Shown: positions 52,770 through 61,483 of the stretch, piece after piece | Numbering within the stretch: position 1 is the first letter of the stretch | How the letters are laid out: every line of letters starts with the position of its first letter | Assembly: GCF_034087045.1 (NCBI RefSeq) | Contig: NZ_CP139247.1 | Coordinates: forward strand, 3,250,001 to 3,314,000 | Direction of reading: 5' to 3' | Source of the DNA: Chitinophaga sancti | GTDB taxonomy: Bacteria; Bacteroidota; Bacteroidia; Chitinophagales; Chitinophagaceae | Length of the DNA: 64,000 nt | Position numbers and translations under genes: made by a program | The notes under the pieces: model-generated | Database searches by the model: none | The model's input: the letters and a program-made list of their open reading frames with translations, nothing else | Told to the model about the DNA's origin: nothing

Positions 52770-54728
52770 ATGAAAGGAATGAAAATTAGTGGCCTTGTTC
52801 TGCTTGCCCTGTGTGCTATTACCAGCACACAGGCGCAGAAAAGGTTGAAGATGACACCAGAACGACCTGGCATTGGAGATACCGTTCACCTGTTGTATCG
52901 GCCTGATTCCTCACTGTTGAAAACAGGCAAGCCGATACTAGGGTCTGTATATATATATGATACAACCTATCACTGGAATGCACTGGATTTACCATTGACA
53001 AAAACGGACAGCGGATATACAGCTACAGTGCCCCTGACCCGCGATAAAGGACTATGGGCATTTAAATTCAGGGCAGGTGATGCTGTTGATAATGCGCATG
53101 ATACCGGTTACATACTAATGGGTTCATTGCCGGGGCGGCAGGCGAAAGGTGCTTATGCCGGATATGGTTCACTGCGTGCGCGGAATTATGAGATGGGGAT
53201 ACCTGGTTATTACAAAGATTTTAGTATCGGCGATTCTGCCATGTTCTTTTGGATGGGGCAGGAGATCGGTTACTGGAGCGCGGGCAGAACATTTATCTGG
53301 CCTTATGTAAAAGCAAGGGCAGCTATGGAGCGGCAGGCAGGTATGAACCCGGAAAATTCTTCTTCCATTAATAAGGCATCCTCTTATATGTTGCATGCAC
53401 CTAATCTTTCTCAGAAGGATTTATTTACCCTGGCACTGATTAACGAGCACTATCTCCTCAGGAAAGAAAGGAGCGATTCTATCCGCGCGGCTATCAGCGC
53501 TCAATATCCAAATGGGATAATAAAGAAACTGGGTGACTACAAAGCCATCGTAAATGAACGGGATGCAGATAAAAAACTGGCACTGTCTGAACAATTCCTG
53601 AAAAATTATACACCTGACAAAGAACTGGATGACCTGGCAGGGATCGATTATGACAGGGGCGTGTGGAGAAACATCTTTGCTATTTCAATCGCAAAAGGAG
53701 ATACCGCTGTACTGGCAAAATATATTGATGCCACTAACCTGAACCAGCTGGCATTTGCCTACTACAAGATGGTAGAAATCCCTTATGCAGATTGGAAGAC
53801 CATGCCTGCAAAGCAGGCGTATCCATTTTCACAGCGCATTATGGACAAACTGGTTTACCTGAAAGCGCATAAACCAGCCGAATATTATTACTATACGCCA
53901 TTAGAATTTGAAGCTTATATAGACGGTCTTTTCAAGCATGACTATATCACACATATTTCCATCCTGAAAGAGACTGGCCGGGAAAAGGAAGCTTTGCCAC
54001 TGGCATTAAAACTACAGGAAGATCTGCAATATAGTAATGCTGCATTGAATCAGCTGGAAGCAGCTTTGCTGGAAAAAGCCGGCAGGAAAAAAGAACTGAC
54101 GGAAGTACTGCACAGCAGTGTGCGCATGAACCAGGCTTCGGCACAGATGCTGGACATGATGAAAAAGGAATACCTGCAAACGCATAAGGACACAGAAGGA
54201 TTTGATGATTACCTGAATTCCATGAAAGACGCACATACAATGGAGTTACTGCGTGCGCATGTACTGGAAGGTAAAATGGATAGAGCAGCAGTGCCATTTG
54301 AGATGACAGACCTGGAAGGGAAAACGGTTTCATTGGCTGCGCAGAAAGGCAAGATTGTAGTGATGGATTTCTGGGCTACGTGGTGTGCACCCTGTAAGGC
54401 AGCAATGCCTGGTATGCAGCTGGCACAGGAGCATTTTAAGAATGACAGTAATGTGGTGTTCTTTTATATAGATACACAGGAACGCGATCCGGAATATAAA
54501 AAAAAGGTAGCGCAATTTATAAAAGAGAAGAAATATCCTTTTAAAGTGTTGTTTGATAATGGAGATGAATTTTACAGCAAGTATGCGAAACTGATCCAGA
54601 CATCCGGTATTCCTTTTAAGGTGGTGATAGATGGAAAAGGGCAGGTACGATTTGCACAGATAGGATATATGGGAAGTCCAAGCGGTTTGGCAGATGAAAT
54701 TGAAACCATGGTTTCTCTGGCAAGATGA
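52770..54728 (+). CDS. Periplasmic TlpA-like thioredoxin-domain protein
   Basis: A 652-residue exported protein (signal peptide 1-22, ends TQA-Q). A beta-rich N-terminal domain (about 25-120) and a long helical region precede a C-terminal TlpA/ResA-like thioredoxin domain (about 505-652) with redox motif WCAPC in VVMDFWATWCAPCKAAMPGM and the cis-Pro loop SGIPFKVVIDGKG. Bacteroidota often place such proteins directly after SusCD pairs, where they may reduce disulfides of imported proteins or peptides. The gene starts 7 bp after susD. Function of the N-terminal 500 residues is unknown. Confidence 0.88.
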   Translation: MKGMKISGLVLLALCAITSTQAQKRLKMTPERPGIGDTVHLLYRPDSSLLKTGKPILGSVYIYDTTYHWNALDLPLTKTDSGYTATVPLTRDKGLWAFKFRAGDAVDNAHDTGYILMGSLPGRQAKGAYAGYGSLRARNYEMGIPGYYKDFSIGDSAMFFWMGQEIGYWSAGRTFIWPYVKARAAMERQAGMNPENSSSINKASSYMLHAPNLSQKDLFTLALINEHYLLRKERSDSIRAAISAQYPNGIIKKLGDYKAIVNERDADKKLALSEQFLKNYTPDKELDDLAGIDYDRGVWRNIFAISIAKGDTAVLAKYIDATNLNQLAFAYYKMVEIPYADWKTMPAKQAYPFSQRIMDKLVYLKAHKPAEYYYYTPLEFEAYIDGLFKHDYITHISILKETGREKEALPLALKLQEDLQYSNAALNQLEAALLEKAGRKKELTEVLHSSVRMNQASAQMLDMMKKEYLQTHKDTEGFDDYLNSMKDAHTMELLRAHVLEGKMDRAAVPFEMTDLEGKTVSLAAQKGKIVVMDFWATWCAPCKAAMPGMQLAQEHFKNDSNVVFFYIDTQERDPEYKKKVAQFIKEKKYPFKVLFDNGDEFYSKYAKLIQTSGIPFKVVIDGKGQVRFAQIGYMGSPSGLADEIETMVSLAR

Positions 54729-54766
54729 TAATTGATAATTGATAATTGATAACAAAGAGTGATGAA

Positions 54767-54798
54767 CCCCGGTTGCAGGCGCTTCTTCTTAACCGGGG
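54767..54798 (+). terminator. Hairpin between the thioredoxin and hydrolase genes
   Basis: CCCCGGTT (54767-54774) and AACCGGGG (54791-54798); an alternative GCGC pairing overlaps it (54779-54782 with 54800-54803). A T-rich stretch follows at about 54806. It could attenuate the operon or mark its end. It is preceded by three copies of ATTGATAATTGATA-type repeats (54729-54750). Confidence 0.5.
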
Positions 54799-54828
54799 GA
54801 GCGCTGCTTCTTTTTAAAGATAAATGAC

Positions 54829-55905
54829 ATGAGATTATTATTGATATTCCTTTTAATCAGTATACAGGGAATGGGGCAGTACAATTCCCAAACCGTAGAT
54901 TATTACAATGCGGATAGCAGTATACATTTTGGGGGTACGTTAACAATACCATCCGGGAAGCAATCATTTCCGGCAGTGGTCATCGTATCGGGTACGGGCA
55001 GGCAGGATCGCGACGGTACCATGGCGGGACACAAAATGTTCAAAGTAATCGCTGAATACCTGAGTACCAATGGAATAGCTGTATTAAGGGTAGATGACAG
55101 GGGGACTGGTACAACTACTGGTGACTATGAAAAAGCGACAACAGCAGATTTTGCGGCAGATGCAGTAACGGCAGCTGCATTTTTAAAGGCGATTGAAGGC
55201 GTGAAAGGTGTAGGTCTGGTTGGACATAGTGAAGGGGGAGCTGCGGCTTATATGGCGGCTGTAAATAGCAAAGACGTCAGGTTTGTGATTAGTCTGGCAG
55301 GGTTGGCTACAACCGGGTTGAAGGCATTGCAGGCACAGAACAGGGCGATTGTGGCAGGTGCGGGAATTCCTGTATTGATGCAGCAGCGGTTCAATGCTAT
55401 TAATAATATTATGTTTGATACGGCATATGCGTATGCGGCATCGCCGGATATGGAGCAGCATTTGAGGGGGGCTTTTGCAGCATGGAATGCGGCTGATCTG
55501 GCAAAGGGAGCACAGGATTCGGTATATGCCAGGAGCCGGGATCACTTCTTTTTCCCTTTGGAGTCTTATGTCAGGCAGGCGACAGGGCCGTGGTACAGGT
55601 ATCAAATCCGATTTGACCCGGTTCCATGGCTGAAGCAATTAAAAGTGCCGGTATTGGCTTTTAATGGGGATAAAGATATCATGGTGGACGCAGATGAGAA
55701 CCTGGGTAATTATAAAAAATATGTTCATAGGGTAAAGGTGATTAAAGTGCCGGGATTGAACCATTTGTTCCAGCATTGTGTAACCTGTACCATGAAGGAA
55801 CCAGCTTCATTGAAAGAAGATTTTGCCCCGGAAGTACTAAAAGAGATGGTTCTATGGATAAATGGAATGAAAATTGATGTAAACGGCGTTCAGTTTATAA
55901 AGTGA
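54829..55905 (+). CDS. Exported alpha/beta hydrolase (esterase/peptidase-like)
   Basis: A 358-residue protein with a signal peptide (1-16, ends GMG-Q) and an alpha/beta-hydrolase fold. There is an oxyanion region VIVSGTGRQDRDGT, the nucleophile elbow GHSEGG (LVGHSEGGAAAYMAA), the acid near AFNGDKDIMVDADENL and the His in PGLNHLFQHC. RVDDRGTGTTTGDYEKATTA resembles the S9/S33-like serine hydrolases that act on peptides or esters. It follows the SusCD-thioredoxin genes and may process the imported substrate in the periplasm. Its stop overlaps or abuts the lipoprotein gene. Confidence 0.87.
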   Translation: MRLLLIFLLISIQGMGQYNSQTVDYYNADSSIHFGGTLTIPSGKQSFPAVVIVSGTGRQDRDGTMAGHKMFKVIAEYLSTNGIAVLRVDDRGTGTTTGDYEKATTADFAADAVTAAAFLKAIEGVKGVGLVGHSEGGAAAYMAAVNSKDVRFVISLAGLATTGLKALQAQNRAIVAGAGIPVLMQQRFNAINNIMFDTAYAYAASPDMEQHLRGAFAAWNAADLAKGAQDSVYARSRDHFFFPLESYVRQATGPWYRYQIRFDPVPWLKQLKVPVLAFNGDKDIMVDADENLGNYKKYVHRVKVIKVPGLNHLFQHCVTCTMKEPASLKEDFAPEVLKEMVLWINGMKIDVNGVQFIK

Positions 55906-55913
55906 TCATCAAT

Positions 55914-56429
55914 ATGAAAAAACTATTAATACTGGCGGCCATGGTGGGCATGTCAGCCTGTTCAAACCCAACTCCGGAGAATTATTTTGATACAGCTGTA
56001 CTGAATACTAATATTATCAACGATTTTGGAAGTGATGCATTGACGAAAATGCTGATTGCCCAGAATGTGAAATACAATGGTACTTTGCCGAATGGTCCGA
56101 ATGCGGCGACTAAGATGATAGATGGGAAGGTACAGTATATAGAGAAGACGCTGGGGAAAGTAAAGGATCTGAAGGAGACGGACGAGACGAAGAGGATGCT
56201 GAGGACGTCTGAGGCTTTGTTTGAGTATGTGCTGCCGGTATATAAGAATGAGTACAAGGCACTGGCGAAGATGAGTGATGATGGCGGTACGCAGGAAGAT
56301 GTGTTATCGTTGGGGAAGGAGATTGATGCGAAGTATGGGGAGCGGTTTGATTCTTTGTTTGATGTGTTGACTGCGGAGGGGAAGAAGTATGCGGCGGCGC
56401 ATGATATAAAGGTGAATTGGGGAAATTAG
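55914..56429 (+). CDS. Small lipoprotein of unknown function
   Basis: A 171-residue lipoprotein: MKKLLILAAMVGMSACSNPT gives a lipobox with Cys16. The mature part is helical (YIEKTLGKVKDLKETDETKR, SLGKEIDAKYGERFDSLFDV) and resembles the small LIC11966/DUF-type surface lipoproteins only loosely; I do not recognise a family. A GTG at 55902 overlaps the hydrolase stop by four bases, but ATG 55914 fits the signal peptide. It closes the SusCD operon and precedes a strong terminator. Confidence 0.75.
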   Translation: MKKLLILAAMVGMSACSNPTPENYFDTAVLNTNIINDFGSDALTKMLIAQNVKYNGTLPNGPNAATKMIDGKVQYIEKTLGKVKDLKETDETKRMLRTSEALFEYVLPVYKNEYKALAKMSDDGGTQEDVLSLGKEIDAKYGERFDSLFDVLTAEGKKYAAAHDIKVNWGN

Positions 56430-56468
56430 TGAGGGGTATTTTATTGGCAATTTTTGATTTTAATATTA

Positions 56469-56500
56469 GCGGGCAGGAAGTTTTTCCTGCCCGCTTTTGT
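56469..56500 (+). terminator. Terminator of the SusCD operon
   Basis: GCGGGCAGGAA (56469-56479), loop GTTT, TTCCTGCCCGC (56484-56494), then TTTTGTTTT. A perfect 11-bp GC-rich stem. Confidence 0.92.
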
Positions 56501-56678
56501 TTTACTATAGAGAGTATTGAAAGTTACCTTATCGTAGCTTTGATGAGGGGAAGAAGTGATTGTTGAATAGAATTTAATGAGATTTGTGGTATTATTTTGT
56601 TTTGTTAATTGATGAGAAAGTATTATATTTATTATAGCCATAGCATAACAATTGTTTTTAATTTAAAAACCTTATTCA

Positions 56679-56903
56679 ATGCTGGCTATTGGCCCGGATT
56701 GGGCAATAGAATCAGTGGAGGTGCACATCATCTCCCAATTGTTTAACCTAACCCTTCGTGAAGCAAAAGAATGGATAGATTCCTTACATGTTATTCTCGG
56801 AAAAGAAAGAGGAGAACAAGTTAACCTATGCGAATTCTGTACCTACCATGGTTTTGATATTGACATATTAATTCCTGATTTCATTGCGCTCACTGGGTAT
56901 TAA
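56679..56903 (+). CDS. Small hypothetical protein
   Basis: A 74-residue ORF with ATG 56679 and a protein-like composition: IESVEVHIISQLFNLTLREA and KEWIDSLHVILGKERGEQVN suggest two amphipathic helices, with CEFC (a possible metal-binding pair) and an acidic aromatic tail (YHGFDIDILIPDFIALTGY). No signal peptide and no family recognised. It is followed on the same strand by a run of hairpins ending in an intrinsic terminator (56912-57095), as if translated from an mRNA with a structured 3' region. It is convergent with the RloAB pair and could be a regulator or an anti-phage-related small protein; that is speculation. Confidence 0.5.
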   Translation: MLAIGPDWAIESVEVHIISQLFNLTLREAKEWIDSLHVILGKERGEQVNLCEFCTYHGFDIDILIPDFIALTGY

Positions 56904-56911
56904 AAACTAAA

Positions 56912-57095
56912 CTCACATGGGAAAAAAATGTGAGCTGTTCACTGCGGTGAACAGCAAAGTCGTCAATCGTTAAGACCAGCTGGTCTTATCGGCGAATGGC
57001 ATGGTAATGTTTCCATTCGTAGCCGGCTGGTAAAAGTATTTTTTACCTGTTATGGCAAAATTAAGGATAAGCCTAAGTGGCTTATCCTTTTTTAT
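56912..57095 (+). other. Six consecutive stem-loops ending in a terminator
   Basis: Hairpins: 56912-56934 (CTCACAT/ATGTGAG), 56934-56955 (GCTGTTCAC/GTGAACAGC), 56971-56988 (TAAGACCAG/CTGGTCTTA), 56993-57019 (CGAATGG/CCATTCG), 57029-57047 (GGTAAAA/TTTTACC) and 57063-57089 (AAGGATAAGCC/GGCTTATCCTT) with a T-run. The last also covers the stop codon of the convergent rloB-like gene. This density of perfect stems over 180 bases suggests a structured RNA or a strongly folded 3' UTR rather than a single terminator. Confidence 0.5.
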
Positions 57096-57711
57096 TTGAG
57101 ATCAATTTCTGGAAATAATTTTCCCCCATTATTTCGATAAGTCTATTAACCAGCATATATACTTTGGTCGTATTGTCAGCAGGGAAAAAATAGTTTGCGT
57201 TTTTCTCAAGAGAAGCCGCATTTTTTAAAGCTTTCTTTGTATAAGGTAAGATTTTTTCCGGCTGATAGCCACCTTTGATTATGGTTGGAAGAATATGCTT
57301 CAATTCCTGTGGCTTCATACGAATGGTTGGGAGTTTCTTTTTGAAATGTATATAAAGCCATACTTCAAAGCAGGGATTACTTAATACCAGTTGCCAGTTC
57401 TTTCCTTTACAGATTTCGTATAATTCTCTGAATACATTTTCATCATGATGATCTACATCCATCACAAGGTATACTTCATCAATTTCTGCCAGCCCTACTT
57501 TTTCAGCATGTGCTTCTGCCCGCGCAAGTACCCATTTCGGAGCTGATAGTGTAGGGTTATCAGTTGCGATAGTCACTGTCAGTTTGGGCGAAGCTGCTTC
57601 GAAATGTTTGAAGTAATTCGGCTCTGTCAGTGCGCCTTCGCAGGCTATTACAATGCGGGATGCATCCCGGTAGGGAGGATGTTTTGCATACGATAGGTTT
57701 TCAATATTCAT
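57082..57711 (-). CDS. rloB: RloB-family protein (AbiLii-like) of a defence pair
   Basis: A 209-residue cytoplasmic protein with the RloB hallmarks: VIACEGALTEPNYFKHFEA near the start, EVYLVMDVDHHD (acidic metal-binding motif), LVLSNPCFEVWLYIHF and a basic C-terminal half. RloB is related to TOPRIM/OLD-type nuclease domains and is found with RloA-type ATPases; the pair corresponds to AbiLi/AbiLii abortive infection. Here it follows the ATPase gene after 4 bp. It would be the nuclease-like effector triggered by the ATPase. The stop codon lies in a terminator stem. Confidence 0.87.
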   Translation of the reverse strand: MNIENLSYAKHPPYRDASRIVIACEGALTEPNYFKHFEAASPKLTVTIATDNPTLSAPKWVLARAEAHAEKVGLAEIDEVYLVMDVDHHDENVFRELYEICKGKNWQLVLSNPCFEVWLYIHFKKKLPTIRMKPQELKHILPTIIKGGYQPEKILPYTKKALKNAASLEKNANYFFPADNTTKVYMLVNRLIEIMGENYFQKLISNKKG

Positions 57712-57715
57712 AGAT

Positions 57716-58891
57716 TTACCATTTTAATAATTCAAGAGGGGCAGTGAAAGGAATGGCGCCAAAGCGATTGATCAGGTAACCTTTGCGGATATCCAATTTG
57801 GTGTTAATAATGAAATCATTCAGGCTGTAAAGTCCGGTAGCACCGGTTTCCTGATCCTTTACAGCAAACCATATTTCATCGTTACGAAATATATCGGGGT
57901 CGAGTAAATTTGATTCATGCGTAGTGAATATCAGCTGCCCCTTTGTATTTGAGTAGTGCATGATTTTCTTTATCAATGCGATAATCAGTACAGGGTGAAT
58001 ACTTTGTTCGACTTCATCTATTATAATAGTGACAGGGCTGTGTATCATTGACCAGCATACCGGCATCAATTCCAACAGTCTTTTTGAACCTGTGGATTCT
58101 TCCATGAGATCGAAAGGGAAGTTGTGATGGAAAGCGGTTATTAAATTAATAATTATCTGGTCATTCTCTTTGGTAGTAAATATTCTGCGGTTATTAACGG
58201 TGAAAATCTTACGGGGTTCAAGTAAAAGTTCCGGATGCTCATCTTTAGGATCATACTCAGCCATGAACTCAGTGCGCGGTGTTTTTTTAAGTGTGAGAAA
58301 ATCAATACCGGTATCTAATGTTCTGAGTAATTCATTGCTAAATGAAAAGAAAGCCGGATTGGTGCAAAGTTCATGCAGGCACTCAATGAGTCCGGTATTA
58401 TGACGGATAATAATTAATTGAGTGGTGATCCAGGTGTATGCCTCTATATGAGTGTTTAGACGGAGTTTATTTTCATGGTGTTTGAATAAGAGAGATGGTG
58501 CTTTATCAATACCCGATTCATACAGGTATTCTTCAAGAACGCTGTTATCATCAATAGTAAGGCCATATAAGAAGATTTTTTCAGCGGTAAAGAATTCAAT
58601 TAAAAATGAGGATGGTTTGTCCTGATTTTCTATTTTTAACCTGAATTTTTGACGGCTATTACTCGTACTGATATAGCCAGCTTTAACCCAACATTGCAGA
58701 TTCTCAAGCACATCAATGAGATTGGATTTTCCTGCACCATTAGCGCCATAAATAGCCGTTGATTTAAGCACCTTTACTTTGCCCTGGTCATAAATGTGAT
58801 GTGGATGACTGTTGCCTGGCCCGGGAAAGGTGTTAAACTCGGTGATTGCATCAAAGGACAGGTAGTTGGATATAACAAATCTTAGTAGCAT
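57716..58891 (-). CDS. rloA: RloA-type AAA ATPase (AbiLi-like) of a defence pair
   Basis: A 391-residue ABC/SMC-like ATPase of the AAA_15/21 group. It begins MLLRFVISNYLSFDAITEFN, has the Walker A GANGAGKSN in STAIYGANGAGKSNLIDVLE, a signature-like ESTGSKRLLELMP, Walker B IIIDEVEQSIHP and a His switch FTTHESNLLD. Such ATPases sense infection and activate a partner. The partner, RloB, is the next gene. The frame is open to a TTG at 58930, but the ATG at 58891 gives the family-typical start. The pair is convergent with a small ORF and divergent from an ABC permease gene. Confidence 0.88.
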   Translation of the reverse strand: MLLRFVISNYLSFDAITEFNTFPGPGNSHPHHIYDQGKVKVLKSTAIYGANGAGKSNLIDVLENLQCWVKAGYISTSNSRQKFRLKIENQDKPSSFLIEFFTAEKIFLYGLTIDDNSVLEEYLYESGIDKAPSLLFKHHENKLRLNTHIEAYTWITTQLIIIRHNTGLIECLHELCTNPAFFSFSNELLRTLDTGIDFLTLKKTPRTEFMAEYDPKDEHPELLLEPRKIFTVNNRRIFTTKENDQIIINLITAFHHNFPFDLMEESTGSKRLLELMPVCWSMIHSPVTIIIDEVEQSIHPVLIIALIKKIMHYSNTKGQLIFTTHESNLLDPDIFRNDEIWFAVKDQETGATGLYSLNDFIINTKLDIRKGYLINRFGAIPFTAPLELLKW

Positions 58892-59080
58892 ACAGGAGGT
58901 ATAGGTTATTTTGAGTTTCGGGTTTTTCAATGAATAGTAATATATGAATTTTAATTTATTTATGTCCGATTGTGAACAATATTTGTTTGAAACCGAACAT
59001 TATTAGAATAATTGGTTATTGATTCTCAATTCATTCACAAAAGGCATTTTTATTGAGTATCTGCCTGCAAAACCCAGCCA

Positions 59081-61450
59081 ATGTTTAAGAATTACCTCCG
59101 TATCGCTTTCAGAAACCTCTTCTCGAACAAAGTATACGGTCTCCTCAATATCCTTGGCCTTGCCCTCAGCATGACCTGTGGTCTATTGATCTTTGTATTG
59201 GTAAAATATCACCTCAGCTTCGACAACTTCCACAAAAACGCGAACCGCATTTACCAGTTCGTAACCGAACAACACAGAGAAACTGTTTCTTACACAGGCA
59301 GCGTACCTCCCGCATTCGCAGAAGCGTACAGACAGGATTTCGGAGAAACCGGCGTAGTAGCCCGTGCCGCCACATACAGCGAAACCCTTGTCTCCTACGA
59401 CCTAAATAAATTCATTGAGGATGAAGGCGTCTCATTTGTAGATCCTACCTATTTCGATGTTTTCAATTTTCCTTTGCTGACTGGTAAGAACATGCTGGCA
59501 GAACCTAATACGGTATTGATCACCACTTCACTGGCAAAGAAATATTTTGGCAATGAAGACCCCATTAATAAAGTAATCAAAATTGAAAACAGGCTGAACG
59601 CGAGGATAACCGGTGTATTGAAAAACCTGCCTGGCAATACCGACCAGCGTGCAGGTATTTTCATCTCTTTCAAAAGTGTAAAAAACCTTGATGAATTCGT
59701 AGGTAAAGAACATAACTGGAATGGTATTACAAGTGTATTAAAGACATACGTACGCCTCCTGCCCGGTGTATCAACAGCCAACCTGGAAAAACAATTTCCG
59801 AAATACGGTGAGAACAGAAAGGGAAGTAAGAATAAACATGTATACCACATGCTCCCTTTACAAGACCGGCACTTTGATGCACGCTATGGTGGTACCATGG
59901 AAAAACGTAGCCTCTGGATCCTGGTATTTGCAGGTCTGTTCCTGATTGTAACCGCCTGTCTGAACTTTATCAATCTCTCAACCGCACAGGCACTGAGAAG
60001 ATCCAAAGAAGTAGGTATCAGAAAAGCACTGGGTAGTTTCAGACTACAACTATTCTGGCAATTCCTGATGGAGACTGGTCTCATTGTAGTAATGGCCACG
60101 CTGGTAGCCGTTGTACTGGGTGTATTGTTGTTACCAAATGTGAATTCATTGTTTGGTGCCAAAATGAGTTTAGCTAGTGTAATTGATATAAAGCTGCTTG
60201 CTTTTATTTTCGGTATGATTCTGATAGTCACCTTTTTTGCAGGCAGTTACCCCGGTCTGATCCTGTCAGGATTCCGGCCGGTACTGGCATTGAAAGGAAA
60301 GGTATCTATGCAGCAGGTAGGAAGTTTCAATATACGACGCATACTGATCGTGACCCAGTTTGCTATTACTTTAATATTGATCATCGGCATGCTGGTCATC
60401 ACCAGACAAATGCAATATACCAGGCAGACGGATCTTGGGTTCAATAAAGATGCGATCCTTATGGTGCCTATGGGCGCAGATTCTTTAGATGCAAATGTAA
60501 CGACGCTGAAAAATGAGCTCATGCGACAGACAGGTATACAGAACGTGTCTGTTTGTTTTGAAGCGCCTTCTTCCTGGAGTAACTGGAACACAAATATTCA
60601 TATGGTTGGCGATGCAGAAGATGAACCATTTACCGTCGATGTGCGCGCTGCAGATGAGCAGTATGTATCGACCTTTGGATTACAGTTGATCGCAGGCCGT
60701 AATTTATTTCCTGATTCTGCAGCAAGAGAATGTATCGTGAATGAGATGTTTATCCATAAACTAAACCTGAAATCCCCACTGGAACTGATAGACCGGCAGA
60801 TAAAATTTAATGGTGACAACCAGGCTACCATTGTAGGTGTGGTAAAGAATTTTCATATACGCTCATTGCATGATGATATAGGCGCAGTAATGATTACACC
60901 ATTCAGAAAATTCTACCAGAACTTCGCCGTTAAATTGAATATGGGGCAATTGACCACGACTATCCCAGTCATTGAAAAGCTGTGGTCAGCAAGGTTCCCA
61001 GATAAATTATTTACTTATAAATTCTTTGATAAACAGATCGCAGAATTCTATGAAACAGAAGAAACGATGCTACGGTTAGTAAGTATTTTCTCTGTGATCG
61101 CCATCTTTATTGGTTGTTTGGGACTGTATGGATTGGTATCATTTATGGTGATGCAGAAAACAAAGGAAATCGGTATCAGGAAGGTATTGGGTAGTAGTGT
61201 CGGAGAAATCCTGTGGATCTTTGGGAAAGAGTTTGCCGTACTGATCCTGGTCGCGTTTTGTCTGGCGACACCGGTAGCGTGGTGGATGATGAGTACGTGG
61301 CTGGAAGATTTTAAATTCCATGTCGCCTTAGGCCCGGGGATGTTTGTAGGCGCTGTTGGATTGACAATGATAGTGGCTGGACTGACCGTGAGTTTCCAGA
61401 GTGTAAAAGCGGCCATGATGAATCCGGTGAGGAGCCTGAAGATGGAGTGA
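59081..61450 (+). CDS. FtsX/MacB-like ABC transporter permease
   Basis: A 789-residue inner-membrane protein of the double-FtsX type common in Bacteroidota. It starts MFKNYLRIAFRNLFSNKVYG with TM1 (LLNILGLALSMTCGLLIFVL), a large periplasmic MacB-type domain (about 50-270), three TM helices with RSKEVGIRKALGSFRLQLFW, a second TM and periplasmic domain, and a closing FtsX core (TKEIGIRKVLGSSVGEILWI) ending VRSLKME. The cognate ATPase is not in this window next to it. MacB-like proteins drive export or lipoprotein-related mechanotransmission; the substrate is unknown. Single gene, convergent with the quinone oxidoreductase. Confidence 0.92.
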   Translation: MFKNYLRIAFRNLFSNKVYGLLNILGLALSMTCGLLIFVLVKYHLSFDNFHKNANRIYQFVTEQHRETVSYTGSVPPAFAEAYRQDFGETGVVARAATYSETLVSYDLNKFIEDEGVSFVDPTYFDVFNFPLLTGKNMLAEPNTVLITTSLAKKYFGNEDPINKVIKIENRLNARITGVLKNLPGNTDQRAGIFISFKSVKNLDEFVGKEHNWNGITSVLKTYVRLLPGVSTANLEKQFPKYGENRKGSKNKHVYHMLPLQDRHFDARYGGTMEKRSLWILVFAGLFLIVTACLNFINLSTAQALRRSKEVGIRKALGSFRLQLFWQFLMETGLIVVMATLVAVVLGVLLLPNVNSLFGAKMSLASVIDIKLLAFIFGMILIVTFFAGSYPGLILSGFRPVLALKGKVSMQQVGSFNIRRILIVTQFAITLILIIGMLVITRQMQYTRQTDLGFNKDAILMVPMGADSLDANVTTLKNELMRQTGIQNVSVCFEAPSSWSNWNTNIHMVGDAEDEPFTVDVRAADEQYVSTFGLQLIAGRNLFPDSAARECIVNEMFIHKLNLKSPLELIDRQIKFNGDNQATIVGVVKNFHIRSLHDDIGAVMITPFRKFYQNFAVKLNMGQLTTTIPVIEKLWSARFPDKLFTYKFFDKQIAEFYETEETMLRLVSIFSVIAIFIGCLGLYGLVSFMVMQKTKEIGIRKVLGSSVGEILWIFGKEFAVLILVAFCLATPVAWWMMSTWLEDFKFHVALGPGMFVGAVGLTMIVAGLTVSFQSVKAAMMNPVRSLKME

Positions 61451-61483
61451 TTTCAGGCCCCACCGAATGTTAGGTGCTGATGA

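Noticed and set aside
57082..58891. The ATPase pair as Gabija, Septu or a retron system
   Set aside because: No UvrD-like helicase, no HNH PtuB and no reverse transcriptase; the partner has RloB motifs.
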